Assembly: GCA_002914805.1 (NCBI GenBank) | Contig: JXTB01000309.1 | Coordinates: forward strand, 5,304-69,303 | Length of the DNA: 64,000 nt | Direction: 5' to 3' | DNA from: Parasponia andersonii | Lineage: Eukaryota > Streptophyta > Magnoliopsida > Rosales > Cannabaceae | In this document: positions 1-14,372 of the stretch, piece by piece | How the letters are laid out: each line of letters begins with the position of its first letter | How positions within the stretch are numbered: position 1 is the stretch's first letter | Made by a program: the position numbers and the translations under genes | Notes under the pieces: model-generated | What the model was told of the DNA's origin: nothing | The model's input: only the letters and a program-made list of their open reading frames with translations | The model's database searches: none

Positions 1-97
1 GCCTTAAATTCGGAAGACCCACATGCCGATGCCGGGATCACGTGCGATCCGCGTGACCCTTCTCACGGTTCGAGGCTCGGGAATGGGCCCCACACTA
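1..97. repeat. LTR-like fragment at the window edge
   Basis: The first bases read ATCACGTG..GATCCGCGTGACC and end in GGGCCCCACA. This resembles the tail of the Tat-element LTR at 25095-25221, which has ATCACGTG..GACCCGCGTGGCC and ends GGGTCCCACA. It is probably the end of a related LTR cut by the window. A 15-bp unit (ATGGAGAAAACCGTA/G) is repeated in tandem at about 131-160, and a TATA-like GCATAAAAG follows near 168. No coding sequence is attached. Confidence 0.4.
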
Positions 98-160
98 TAG
101 TCCTAGAGATCGTCAGAGCCCATTAGTTACCATGGAGAAAACCGTAATGGAGAAAACCGT

Positions 161-1640
161 GTAGAGAGCATAAAAGCACCATCGATTCCCTTTTTTCCCT
201 CAACAAAGGGGAAAGTTATCATATATGTTGTTATGTTTCGACTGTGTATTTCTTTATTAGTTTTCGTTTTCTTTCAACCCAATTTTTTATCTTAATTAAA
301 TGCTAATTTATCTAATGCATTTATTTATCGAAAATTCTTCCAAAATTAGATCAAAAGTGATATGCGCATGACATTCTCCATCCATTTTCTTAACGGGTTT
401 AAGTTTTTAGAGGCATATGAGACGCAATTTGAAACTTTTGATAACTTGGGAGCAACTTGAGATGATCCACATAATTTAGAGGAAAGTAGGAACCCCTCTC
501 GCCTGCCTCACTTTATACACCAATATAGTGTATTACACTGTTATGCTGTTCAATTGAAGATGACCTAATTAACTAATCTAATACTTATATATTGTTATAG
601 ATACGGATAAAGTTTTCTTTTTGTGGAATTCGAATATGAGACAAGTGGAAAACACGCGTGTGGTTATTACTAGATCATGGTTTGTAAATAGATATGAATT
701 TTTACTGGTTCTACAAAGAGTGTAAGATAAAATTAAAAAAATACTAATTATAACTTATGTTTATGTTTTAAAAAAAAAGTTTCTTTTTTTTTTTTCGGAT
801 GAATATTAGGATTAGATGGATAGTTGAAGAATTGCCGTTTTGTTTGACCATAAGTAGGATTCATTTGGGATAATTTTTACTTTCTGAAGTAAAAATTCTA
901 GATGATCTTTTTGGCAAAACTAGAGGTTAATGCTTCATTAAAAAAATATTCTAATTAAAAAATATTTGTTGATAATTCATCCAAAAATAACTTAAAGATT
1001 TTTAGAAGGGATGCAAAAAAATAGGCTACCAAGATGTGTTTGAACGGATTCTCTTTTAAAACAAATGACGTCATGAAAGGCAAGATTCGTTCTTATTTAA
1101 ATTATATAATGCCACCAAAGAACGGTAAACGACACAAAACAAAGCAAAGCTCTTAAAAGCGTTAGACCCAAACTTTGATTATTGTTAAACTTCTGCACTT
1201 AAAAAAAAAAAACGTTTTAATTTTGTTTTTTCTATTCTTCTCACTTCCTTGTACCATTTGGAATCAAAACTACCTGACTTTAAAATATAAATTATCGTGA
1301 AAAAAAAAAGATACAAGGTTCATGCATGGTGTGGATTTCATGTATTTAGCTCAAGGCACTTATAGATGCAGTCAATATCTCTTTCGTCTTTTTATTTAAA
1401 AGAATATAGTATATTTCTAAAAGTCCACATTCAAAAAGCCAAAGAGGAATTCTTGGGCCAAATAAGTTAGAAAAATAAAAATAAAAACTCCTATGTTAAT
1501 TATTTTGATGAAATTATCAATTCCGTTGACCAATACAACTCCTCTGTGCTTTGCCCAATTCCAGAAAAAGAAAACATAATAAAAATAAAAAAGGAAAAAA
1601 AGAAATTGAATGGTGGGAGTGGGAGAGCAGTGTTTTCTAT
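161..1640. other. Intergenic, AT-rich, no gene seen
   Basis: This is AT-rich sequence with several A and T homopolymers. The short reading frames in it are low complexity and match nothing I recognise. Confidence 0.6.
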
Positions 1641-1652
1641 ACTGCCGCGGAG

Positions 1653-1664
1653 TGACACGTGTCA
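1653..1664. promoter_or_regulatory. Palindromic G-box (TGACACGTGTCA)
   Basis: This is a perfect 12-bp palindrome around a CACGTG core, about 600 bp upstream of the PP2A start codon. A TGACTCA-type element lies close by near 1680. G-boxes of this kind are bound by plant bZIP and bHLH factors. Its use here is inferred from position only. Confidence 0.45.
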
Positions 1665-2167
1665 ATAGCTCAACGATTTTGACTCAGCGGAGCCACCGGG
1701 GAGAGAGAAAATTTTTCGTTCCTTACAATATTGACGAAACTTCTTAGACTTCAAAAATAAAAAAATTGCATTTGCATTTGCATTCGGTTTTAATTTCATC
1801 TTCATTTCGTAGCCTTCTGCTCCTTCTCCCTCTCTTTCTTTCATTTCCCTCTTTTTTTCTCACTCACATTCACATAAATACAATTTTAATTTAATTTAAT
1901 TTCCGCTTTTTAAAATTTTGCTTCCCTTCATTTTCTATCTCTTGTTTGTTTCTCGAGAAAAAGGAAGAAGAAGAAAAAAAAAAACATAGAGCGCGAGCGA
2001 GGAATGATCGAGAGGTCGAAACGGCACCGATCCCCGAAACGATTCGTCTCGCCCATCGCGTTTCGATACGAAACTCTAACCCTAACCATAACGCTATCTG
2101 GCGGATCAGTAGTCTATCGGTCGGGTTCGATCGGTGGCCGTCGGTGAGGGCCGCCGCGCCAATCGAT

Positions 2168-2234
2168 CTGCGGAATCGGGAAACCTCGGCGTTTCTGCGA
2201 AATCGGGAAACCTCGGCGTTTCTGCGAAATCGGA
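2168..2234 (+). repeat. 27-bp tandem repeat in the PP2A 5' leader
   Basis: Two full 27-bp units (2168-2194 and 2195-2221) differ at one base, and a 13-bp partial third unit follows. The array ends 18 bp before the PP2A ATG, so it lies in the 5' UTR or immediately upstream of it. Confidence 0.85.
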
Positions 2235-2246
2235 CGGGGTAGATAG

Positions 2247-4571
<2,325 letters not shown>

Positions 4572-5350
4572 TTTCCACATATCTCATCTGCCAGCTGTTT
4601 GTAACCCTTGGTTTCTGCCGTATTACTACTGTAGATGTGTCTTTGAAAGAGGAGTTACCGTTGTTTAAGTTGAGGGTTTTACCATCAACACCATTCTTTG
4701 TTTGGAGTTTTTGTCCTCACTGTTGCTTTGTTGATTTGCTCTAGAAACTATTTAGGAGAATTCACAGTAGCCACCAATGGCCTGTTTTGTATATTTTTTT
4801 TCGAGAGGAAGCGGCAATAACATGGTGTATCTTGCTCTGTAATTTTGCGATTCCAACGTAGAAAACAGATTCACGAAACCGTTAGTTTCTACTTGACTTG
4901 ATCAAGTGCGGGAGTACTTATGCAGCCAACTTTGGTACGTTTTACAGGTATAATGTTTTGGGGCCGCTCGCATGAAATTAATTTGCTGAATTGTTAAAAG
5001 AAATGCCTTTAAAACTTTTACTTTTTAATTTTTATTTTTGGGGGTTCTTAGTGCCCTGTGAATAAAATTTTTATTTTTATTTTTATAAGCTGCCAAAGGC
5101 TAGGATCCAAGGGCTTGTGGATGGAGAATGGAGAATGGAGATAGGTAGGTATTGGTTGTCTTTGTACAGAATTAAAGCATGGCTGGTTGTCTGCTTAGCT
5201 GTTTGGGAGTTAATTTATACAGATATGTTTTTAGCAACGAGTGGTTGGATTTTTCAATGCTTTTTTATTTTAATGTTAAATTAAAAGATTGCATGGTTTT
5301 CAACTGCGAGGCGTACCTTGAAAGAATTTTTGTTTGTCCTCTTTCAGAAG
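4572..5350. other. PP2A 3' UTR and short intergenic gap
   Basis: The first few hundred bases are presumably 3' UTR of the PP2A gene. An AATAAA-like signal lies near 5060. No other gene is visible before the LTR that begins at about 5368. Confidence 0.5.
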
Positions 5351-5367
5351 TGTGGGGCTTATTTTCG

Positions 5368-5960
5368 TGATGCTTGTCATGGGGTTCAAGAGTTGGCAAG
5401 GTAAAATGATAAAATGGATAAATTTAATACGGACTTTTAAGGATATTACTTAAACGATGTGAGTTTCACCTGACATAGTATAGGTTTGCTAAATCCACGA
5501 AAGGGATATTACTTAAAACGATGCGAGTTCCACCTGATATAGTATAGGTTTGCTAAATTCACGAAAGTTAGTGGTGAATTTCGTCTAAGGTTTGCATCAG
5601 ACGAACTTTTGGAAAGGTTAGTCGAATCTAAGTCGTCCCAAATATAAGGTCTGGAATCCTCGAGATTTTATAATTCTTCATCCTCACAAGTGACATTTAA
5701 CTCCAAACTCAGATAGAGTATATAATGCTCCCTCACAGTCACCGATGTATATTATGTGAACCACTTTACAAAGCTACAGACAACCATGATCTTATTCGGT
5801 ATAGGCACACATTAGAAGAGATCGTGGTAAACAAGCAATGTCGAATCAAAGAGAGTTGCAGAATCTATAATCCACGATTTTCGGAGCATATAACGAGGAA
5901 AATGAGATAACTGGTCATGAAATTAAGGGGGATTGAACGCTTAATTTCAAGACACACACA
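5368..5960 (+). repeat. 5' LTR of element 1
   Basis: It aligns by eye with 14373-15165 over most of its length. It starts TGATGCTTG and ends near GACACACACA. A 63-bp internal tandem duplication (units starting 5441 and 5504) is not present in the same form in the 3' LTR. Confidence 0.75.
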
Positions 5961-5967
5961 TAAAGGG

Positions 5968-6278
5968 GACAAATGGAGAAAAAGATTCAAAGACCTTCTA
6001 CCCAAGATTGAGCTCAATACAACAGTTGACATAATATTTCTCCAAAATAAGGACAAAGGTATTTTTAAAGACCCCCTAGGTCCGGCATCCTAGATCATAG
6101 GAAAAATTGAAACAAGTACTGCCAATCTCATAAAGACTATGGTCATGACACCATTCATTATCGTAGCCTCTATGCACAGGTCATGATTGCCATTCAAGCT
6201 GGAAAGCTAAAGAAATACATGAAAGCAAGTAAGAGTCAGTCCAAAGAAGGCATCGCTGGACAAGATAAAGGGAAGTAA
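5968..6278 (+). pseudogene. gag C-terminal remnant of element 1
   Basis: Two frames carry recognisable gag pieces. The first, about 5968-6090, reads through FLQNKDKGIFKDP. The second, 6132-6278, contains KDYGHDT followed by IQAGKLKKYMK, the region around the zinc-knuckle-like C..H...GHxT motif of Tat-type gag. The N-terminal half of gag and its start are absent. Stops separate the pieces. Confidence 0.7.
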
Positions 6279-6331
6279 ACCCAAGCTTCAGGATCTGGAA
6301 AACAGCCTTTGAGGATAGTATTGATGATGGT

Positions 6332-6772
6332 GTGCAGACCAGAATCGACCTAAAGCTAAGAGGGAAAAGCAAAGCTGTAGAAGAGGACCGAGGAAAGAGT
6401 GAATGCTTGAAGGGGCTAGGACATTCTATAAATCACCTGACAACGAAAGAAAGTTACGCCTCCACTGTACCCATTGCCTTCACTCAGCAGGACCTAGCCA
6501 CAGTGCATCTGCCGCACGTTGACCCTCTAGTAATAAAGTTGATTGACTCTTCGATGGTAGGGAGGGTTCTGGTCGATAGCGATAACAGTGCTGACGTACT
6601 GTTCCTCATCACTTTCGAGAACATGGGTCTAGACCGGAATGCATTGAGGCCAACATATCAACCCTCGTTTGCATTCAACCGCAGCAAGGTCTACCACTTG
6701 GGTATCATAATGCAGAAGGTTTCTGCTGCCGAGAAATGCCTTGATATGGACTTTACTTTCATTGAATATTAA
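6332..6772 (+). pseudogene. Retropepsin (protease) domain of element 1
   Basis: An open stretch of 146 codons carries the Ty3/gypsy aspartic protease core VGRVLVDSDNSADVLF (residues 76-91), followed by the usual RPTYQPSFAF-type region. Family members have a D-S/T-G or D-G-G/S catalytic triplet. Here the triplet is D82-S83-D84, so the conserved third position is changed and activity is doubtful. The domain would normally be part of a gag-pol polyprotein, so the ATG used for these coordinates is not a real start. Confidence 0.75.
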
Positions 6773-6959
6773 TCCTCTTTTAATGCTATTATGGGAAGAG
6801 GATGGATTCATGTTATGCATAGAGTCGTGTCAACTATCCACCAAGTCTTGAGATGCCAGTCAAAGGATAGGAATTATAAATAGATATCAGATGCGACTAG
6901 ACTTCTACGAAGAAATGTTTTTCGGCTACTTTAAAGCAGGTCAGGGGGACGAAAAATGC

Positions 6960-8090
6960 CCTGATAGAAGACAAATAGCAGTTAAAGGATCGCTTACCGG
7001 TATACATAAAGCAGATTGAAGAAGAGTTTGATAAGCTAGAAACCACAATTGAAGAGGTGGTGGCGATCCTCTTAAAGAAATTAGACCCAAAGAAAATAGT
7101 CTTGGTCAGAGTCCTGTTACCAGAGGAAGAAAAGAACAAGCTAATGGAATTCTTAAGGCAAAATAGGGGCGTTTTCCCATGTTCTCACAATGATATGTCC
7201 AGGATAAATCCTGTACATATCTGCCACCGGTTGAACATCGACCCCAATTTTCCTCTAATAAGGTAGAAACCTTGGAGATTTGCGCCAAAGATAACGAATT
7301 AGAAAAGCTAATGGAGAATGGTCTGGTAAAGGAATGCATGTACCCTTATTGGGTCACTAACCTAGTAGTGGTAAAAAAGAAGAATGGGGACGATCGGACC
7401 TAAGTATATTTTACCAACCTAAATAAGGCCTACCCAAAAAACAGTTTTCCTTTGTCGAAGATCGATCAAATGGCCGATGCTACGGCTAGCTTCAGTAGAA
7501 TGAGTTTTTTGGACGCTTACTCTTGGTATAATCAGATCTCAATGGATGATGAAGATCAAATCCATATGGCATTTGTCACGGAGCGAGATCTGTACTGCTA
7601 CAAGCGGATGCCATTTGGCCTAAAGAATGCAGGAGCAACCTACTAAAGACTGATGAATAAAATATTCGCTGAGTTACTGGGAAAAACGATAGAAGTTTAC
7701 ATCGACGATATGGTCGTGAAAAGTAATGAAGCTATAGACCACCTGGGATATTTGGACGAATGCTTCCAAATTTTAAGACATTACCAAATGCGTCTGAACC
7801 TTAAAAAGTGCGCCTTTGGAGTATTCTATAGCCAATTTTTGGGACACATAGTGAGAAAAAGAGGCATTGAAGCTAATCCTATCCAGTTGTCTTCAATCGT
7901 GGACATACGATGACCCATGACAATCGGAGAAGTTCAGCATTTGATCGGGAAAATCGCAGTACTCAGACGGTTCATCTCCAAGATGTCTGATCGGTGTCGT
8001 CCATTCTTCTAGTATATAAAGAAAAGTTCCTTGTTCACTTGGGGGAAGGAATAGGATAAGACATTGACAGAACTCAAAGAATACTTTAGC
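6960..8090 (+). pseudogene. Reverse transcriptase of element 1, broken
   Basis: Pieces of one Ty3/gypsy reverse transcriptase follow each other: the N-terminal MSRINPVHICHRLNIDPNF block (about 7195-7250), FLDAYSWYNQISM (about 7510-7545), MPFGLKNAGATY (about 7609-7644) and the catalytic YIDDMVVKS (about 7699-7725). Stops interrupt it, for example TAG at about 7264, TAA at about 7400 and TAA after GATY at 7645. The second catalytic aspartate pair (IDD) is intact, but no long open frame remains. Confidence 0.85.
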
Positions 8091-8490
8091 CACTCTCCTA
8101 TCTTGTTTTTGCCGAAAGAAGGACACCGCTTGTATGCTTATCTAGCGGTATCTGAGGTGGTGGTCAGTACGGTATTGTATATTAAAAAGGAAGGTAAATA
8201 AAAGCCCGTGTTTTATATAAGCCAGATACTATTGGACGCAGAAACACAATACAACATAGCCAAAAAATTAGTTCTGGCTCTGATAAATGCAAAGAAGAGG
8301 CTGAGGCAATACTTCAAAATGCATCTGATCACGGTATATACGAATTTCCCCATCCGACAGATTCTGGCTAAGCTAGATTTGTCAGGTCGTCTGACCAAAT
8401 GGGCCATCGAGCTGGGAACCTACAACATCGAGTTCCATCCTCGAGTGACTAAGAAGGGACAGGTCATAACGAACTTCCTAGTAGAAATTT
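8091..8490 (+). pseudogene. RNase H domain 1 of element 1
   Basis: The frame from about 8208 reads through VFYISQILLDAETQYN and a TNFPIRQIL block, then ends near 8490. This matches the degenerate RNase H that follows reverse transcriptase in gypsy elements, including the conserved region before the tether. A stop (TAA at about 8200) separates it from its upstream part. Confidence 0.65.
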
Positions 8491-8539
8491 AATCCTTTGG
8501 AGACCAACAAGACCCATCAAAGACATCTCTGGCTTCGGA

Positions 8540-8940
8540 TAACTCAACCTGGATACTCTATACCGATGGATCTATGAATATCTTAGGGTCTAGTATCGGG
8601 ATAGTTTTGCAGACCCCTGCAGGGCTCAAGATAGAGAAAACCCTGAGGCTCAGGTTCAAGGCAACCAACAACGAAGTAGAATACAAAGCACTACTCTAGG
8701 GTCTGGAGTTGTTTACCCACTTTGGGGTGGGAAGCATTATAGTGAGAACTGATTCACAGCTGATAGTGGGCCAGATAAAAGAAGACTTTAAGGTAAAAAA
8801 GCCAAGGCTACACAAGTATTTCTCTAAGGTGATGGGGGTAAAAGCCGAGTTTAGCAAATTCGACATTGAGAAATTACCTAGGGAGATGAACTAGAAGGCT
8901 GACAAGTTAGCTAAAAATGCCTCATTAGAAGAAACAACCA
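8540..8940 (+). pseudogene. Second, archaeal-type RNase H of element 1
   Basis: The sequence reads WILYTDGS, then FKATNNEVEYKALL, a stop (TAG, 8698-8700), then IIVRTDSQLIVGQI and finally KADKLAKNAS. The order TDGS, NNxxEY, DSQL and ADxLA is that of the extra archaeal-type RNase H of Tat-lineage elements. The stops at about 8699 and 8893 break it. Its presence is the main ground for the lineage call. Confidence 0.8.
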
Positions 8941-9149
8941 AGCATACAGAGGTGCTGCTGGAGAACGAGTACGTAAGGGATCCTGAGGAGAACCCCGCGT
9001 ACTATGTGTTCATATAGAATCTAAGGTAGAATGCTGGATGACGCCGTTTACACAATACCTGAAAACAGGCAAGCTACTGGAAGACCCCGCTAAGGCTAGA
9101 TCGATCAAAGTAAAAGCTACTCAATATGGCATGTTGAAAGGACAGTTGT

Positions 9150-10250
9150 ACAGAAGGTCAATAATGAGACTAATATTGAGCGGTGGAGGCCCAGAAGTTG
9201 ATGGAGGAAATTCACAAAGGGGTATGTAGAAACCACTCTAGCGAACAAAGCCTCGCCAATAAGGCAATGGCAGGTAGATATTTCTGGCTATATATAATGA
9301 CCGAGGCAGTCCCGTTTGTCAAGAAATGTGACAGATATCAAAGCTTTGTCCCTCTGAAACATCAACCAGTGAAAGATCTCCATTCAATCATTACCCCTTG
9401 GCCCTTCGCCAAATGGGGTCTGGACATCACGGGAGAACTCTCTAAGAGCCTTGGTGGTAAAAGATATATCTTGCTAGTCACAGACTACTCCACCAAATAG
9501 GTAGAACTTGAAGTTTATACCACCGTCAATAAGACAGACATAATTAATTTCATTTGGAAAAATATCATCTGCTGATATGGGAACCAAAAAGAGATACATG
9601 TTGACTATGGCACATAATTCCAGAATGCCAAACTCAAGGAACTATGCAACTTATATGATATCAAGCTTAGTTTTTCATTCGTAAGTTCCTCTAAAGGGAT
9701 CGCCAAACGGAAGCAACAAATAAGGCCATTTCTAGCAACATCAAGAAAAAGTTACAAGAGGCTAAAGGAAAGTGGTTAGAAGGGATGTCAACCATAGTAT
9801 GGTCCAATCAAACTACTGATCGAAGACCAATTGAGAGGACACCTTTCGCTATGGTTATGGGTCAGAGGTCATGATCCCAACTGAAATCGGCCTTCCGATC
9901 CTTTGCTCTGAAGTAGTAAAAGACTCTTTATTAAATGAACAGTAGCTAAGCCGCAACACGAGCCTCCTTAAAGAGACTAGAGACGTGGCCCTGATCCATC
10001 TAGCCTCTTACCACCAGTAGGCTAGATCCTATTATCCAAAGAAGGTCAATGCTCGTCGATTTAACACTAGAGATTGGGTCTTAAAGGTCAGAACAGGAAA
10101 TTCTTCAAAGTCAGATTTTAACTAGGTCTAACCCTATGAGGTACTCAAAGCACTTGACAACGACACATACACTCTGAAAGAACTCAAGACTGGGAAGAAT
10201 TTATCCAACACATGGAGCACCTAACACTTGAAAAACTATTATGTGTAAGT
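9150..10250 (+). pseudogene. Integrase of element 1, broken
   Basis: The zinc-binding HHCC region (H..VCRNHSSEQSL ... VKKCDRYQSF, with the last Cys changed to Tyr-Gln) lies at about 9200-9345. The core begins PWPFAKWGLDITGEL. A QTEATNK-like block near 9705 holds the catalytic glutamate. The C-terminal NARRFNTRDWVLKVRTGNS-like block lies near 10050-10110, and the end is near 10245. Many stops (for example TAG at 9500) show it is not functional. Confidence 0.8.
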
Positions 10251-10259
10251 CGTATGTAA

Positions 10260-11430
10260 TTACTTCCATTATTGAATAAAAAGTTCAATTTCAGCACAGA
10301 TCAAAATGCCTATCACATCAATTTACCAATATTTTACTAGCCAATTTGTTACCCATCGGAATCTGATTCTCAATACACCTAACAAAGCCTTTTTTCCTGT
10401 AGCAAATCCACTGAGATACTTTATGTGCTAAAAATCATACTATAGATATCACATTGTGCTCTAAAACACTTGCCAATGACCCAAGAATACGTACGAAAGG
10501 GAATGAGTTATGCAATAAATGTTTGCCAACCGCTCACCCGTTCACACGATAAGAAATAATTTCGCGATAAAATCCTTACCAATAAGTGCCTACAAAATGG
10601 AAAGAGTTGTGTGACAGATATTTTCACCAGCACCAACCCTCTAAACAATTAGTCAAAAAATGGATAAAGACTAATCAAAGACATAACCAAGGTCTACTCG
10701 TTAGAAGTAGACCCCTTGGGGGTCTGTTCATTGGAAATAAACCCAGATAGATTACGTAAAGAAATATATAAAAAAAATGAGTCCCTTCAAACACAAAAGC
10801 ATAAATCGAGGCCAATTATTATTTATTAATACTTTATTTACAAAACACACGATTGGCGAGGACCCAAACTCTGACGACCTTACTTTTTGGGAGAGGGTTT
10901 GAGCCGAACTCGCAGGGACACATCAGAATGATAATGCCTTATCTACTCTCAGTAAGAGCCAAGCCCAAGCCTTTTCTTTAGTAACGATGGATTTAATCAA
11001 GAATCTATCAACCCCTGAAACTGGTCCCTAGTGCGATTCTATTTGGGATCGAAAAAGTCCAACCACACGCACGGATCAAATTTTGTTAAGAGAAGCCATA
11101 AGAGTAGTTACATATCCGCGGCATTAGGTGAACTGGAACTAAGTCTCGATTTCTGAAGTTAATCTTGTCAATCATAGCGTGGAGAGGATTTACTAATAAT
11201 TCCAAATTATATATCATTGGACCAGACCCAGAGGTCGGCCGAAACGCCAATAAAGGAATAATATCATATATGATATCCGACCCTGACTAGAAATACAAGC
11301 AATAGAAAGAGGAAGACCAAATAAGGATAAGCAACATATGTCAGTTTTATTACTTAAACAAATTGTTACAACAATGGCCAGCTTTATACTACACAGTTCA
11401 TATTTTACAAATATACAGAGGAGCAAGGGT
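10260..11430. other. Spacer between integrase and antisense gene in element 1
   Basis: This is non-coding internal DNA of element 1. Unlike the matching interval of element 2 it contains no obvious tandem arrays. One short hairpin-like AGTAGACCCC..GGGGTCTG sequence lies near 10705-10725. Confidence 0.5.
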
Positions 11431-11432
11431 CC

Positions 11433-14017
11433 CTAATTACCTCCAACAAGGGGAGGGATGCCAGGATTAACACTCAGATCAGTTTCAACGGGCAGTGGCA
11501 CATCAGGCTCAGACTCATCACTGGATAGAATAACAGCACTCGGTTCAGCGCTAGTTGAAGTTCCAGAAGCAAGCTAACACCTCAAACACATCCGTGGCTT
11601 GCTCTGGTGGAGTGGAGGCAAGTATTACCTCCTTGCTGACTAAGGTAGATATCGAGGGTCTATCATTCTCTTCGTCGAGCATCCTCAGCATATCAGCAGG
11701 GTACACGATGTTAATTTCGTCTCCTACCTATTGCATGTAGTACCCAATGAAGTAGTGGTCTTATCGACACCTTTCTACTTATCAAACTTGTCTGGTGTTA
11801 CCACTTTTGCGTGGCCCTTGAATTCTCTGTTTTCCCAACCAGACCTGTAGTTCTCCGCAGAAACAACGTCCACATGCCTCTAATACCTTATCTCTAATAT
11901 CTTTGTATCTACCAGGGCCACCAACCTCAGCTTTGTCTGACGCTATGAGAGAGTAACCAAAAGACTATTAATGTTAGCTAAGACTTTGTTGCATTCATGG
12001 GTCAGCTCCACATGAGTTTTCAATAATTTATAGTACTCCAAGTGGAGACGACTGGTTACCTCTTTGGATCAGTCGAGCCTGCGCTGCAGGGAGTGGGCCT
12101 CTAACTTGGCTTTCGTCTTAGCCTTTTTTGCCTCTTTAGCCTCATCAACAGCTTGTCACAGGCAATGAAGGTGAGTCCTATCTCAACCACAACACTCTGT
12201 AGCTCCTGTTCTTTAAGCTTCGCCTCAGCTTGAGCTAGGCTAGTAAGCTCGGCTTGAGAACACATACCCAGAACCTCTGGCTCGAGGGATCTAATCTTCC
12301 CCTCTGCCTTGACCAACTTGGCGACCAATTCTTCATTCTTGATCTCTAGAGTGCTCAGGGCATGAGCCACTACGGTGCTGATCCTAGCATCCTCCAGGCT
12401 TCAATACAAGTCGAAGTCCGCCTTCAGTGTGGTGGAAGAGATATCACTTTGCTTTGCTGCTGCAGCATTTGCATTCAACAGGCGAGTCAGCCCCCCAATA
12501 TGGGACGAGTAAAAAGACCGAGTAGCAGCTAACTAAAAAAAACAAAAACAAAAGTCAGGTTTGTAACATTTAAGGACATGGAAACATAAGTAGAATGACC
12601 CAAACCTGTGCAATACTGTGGCTAGTAATGAGATCCATATTCTCTAGAAAGAGTGCTTCTAGCTTGAATTTTTTGACTGGATCCTCTCCTTGGGTGTATT
12701 TCGCATTTGTAGAATGCGACTCCTCCTCGACAACAATGAGGACCCATTTCCCCTCTGCCAAAGATACCCTAGCAGTGCCTATCAATACTCTGGAGTAAGG
12801 GGATGAGGGTAAAAGAAGGTGGTGTATCATCGGCAATAGAAGCCTCTATAGCCATCGCCGACGTGTCACCGGCGATAGAGGCCTCCGCGGCCACCGCCGC
12901 CTCAAAAACCTTAACAGTTGCCTCCGAAGAGGGCTACCCACTTATATATATATATTAAATAAAAATAATATCAATGAAGCTCTAGCTTTGATCCTTTTAG
13001 GAGCCGTGACCTCATCACCATATAGCCTGGCGCACTCCCTATGCATGAGCCCCACAGCCTCTTCGAGCTCATGACTGGTTGGTGCAAAAGGTTATTAAGC
13101 CCTGCAATCTGATTTGAAGCCATGACCGGACGATCAACTAGGGCAACACAATTATATTCATCTTGGTGGAATAGATTTAACGACGAAGCGTCAAGCTTGC
13201 TCTGGAGTTATTTGGTGATGACCCACGTATCCAATGGGAAGGGAAGGAGCGAAACCATCCATAGCATCATCTTCATCACCTGAGGGCTCAGAATAGCCTG
13301 AATGTGGCGGCAGTCGCCAGATGACTTGAAAACGGCCATCCCCCTCTAGCTCCTAGAGCCAGCCTACTGACGGTCATTGGTCAAATATGCTCTCCTCTGC
13401 AGAATCTATGTGGATTTAGATTCAAAAAAAAAAAGAGAAAAGGGGGGCACATACAGACCTTAAAAGACAATACACTACTTACTATGGATAAAATATGATG
13501 GGATCTAGAAATGCTCCTCATTCACCCATGGAGAGCACCACACTCCTCCTACAGCATATAGCTTGGAGTGAGAGTCTCATTGCTTGTTTGACCTAGGTAG
13601 ACCCTAGAAAATGTGGAGTGGCTAGAGGTAGAAAGTAGGGTAGAAGCTCTTTTTGGAGATGAGTGTAAGTTTGTAAGCATAAAAAACCACATCAAGGTCA
13701 ATATGTGTGTTCAGCAACATTGATAGAGCTTAAAGCCCCATTAAAATCATGATTTCATTGGCCTTAAGCTGCATAGGATGAATCCCTGTCAAAGAAAAAA
13801 ATTGATGAACAAGTGGGGGAAGACGAAATCGCAACCATTCAAGATGCTTTCTTCCCAAGATGATGACCCCCTCGAAAGAGGATGGACGCAAATACCAGTT
13901 AGAAAGACCCTTGACCCTTTGAAGGGTAACCCCACCAGGGATGCAGAGCTGCCTCCTCAGTAAATCCACATCAGAATCTGAAATAGTATGGAGCTTTTGA
14001 CTCTAGTTTGGGGCCAG
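11433..14017 (-). pseudogene. Antisense gene of element 1 (Transposase_28-like plus coiled coil), broken
   Basis: This gene lies opposite to gag-pol between integrase and 3' LTR. It is recognised by pieces shared with the copy at 25562-28534. The N-terminal domain (13730-13969) contains LLRRQLCIPGGVTLQRV and FSLTGIHPMQLKANEI. Next come FKLEALFLENMDL (about 12650), a coiled-coil part (12101-12370), an AENYRSGWENREFKG block (about 11850) and an acidic SSDES tail ending GGN-stop at 11433. The position matching the start ATG is CTG (14015-14017), and a TAG follows four codons later. More stops lie downstream. The N-terminal domain resembles the 'putative gypsy type transposon' (Transposase_28) family. 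Function unknown. Confidence 0.8.
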
Positions 14018-14160
14018 TTTAATGAATGGGATTGAGAAGCTAAAGGCTTTGAAGGAAGAAAAGATTCCAAAATCCTAAGATTTGGGAACGTGGGAGATTT
14101 TGGGAGAGAAAGCAAGTGCACCTAAAAACTTTTGGCAAAGTAAAATAAGAGCAAGTACAG

Positions 14161-14169
14161 TTTTTATAG
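14161..14169 (-). promoter_or_regulatory. TATA box of the antisense gene in element 1
   Basis: On the minus strand the sequence reads CTATAAAAA, about 145 bp upstream of the former start codon. The same arrangement (TATA box, pyrimidine-rich leader, start codon) occurs in element 2. It lies outside the LTR, in the internal DNA between LTR and gene. Confidence 0.6.
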
Positions 14170-14372
14170 TAGAGGAGTGGAAAGGTCATTTCGCCAAAGG
14201 AATAGCATGAGGGAAATTTATAAAAGATAAAAGTTTTTAAAATTTGAAAATTCGAGGCATAGGGAAACGTGCAACTACATTGGTAACTGACATATAATAT
14301 GGATTTAAGCCATAATTTCCCTCTTACATTAATAGGCCAAATGTGTGATTTCCCCATTAAGGCCCATTTCCG

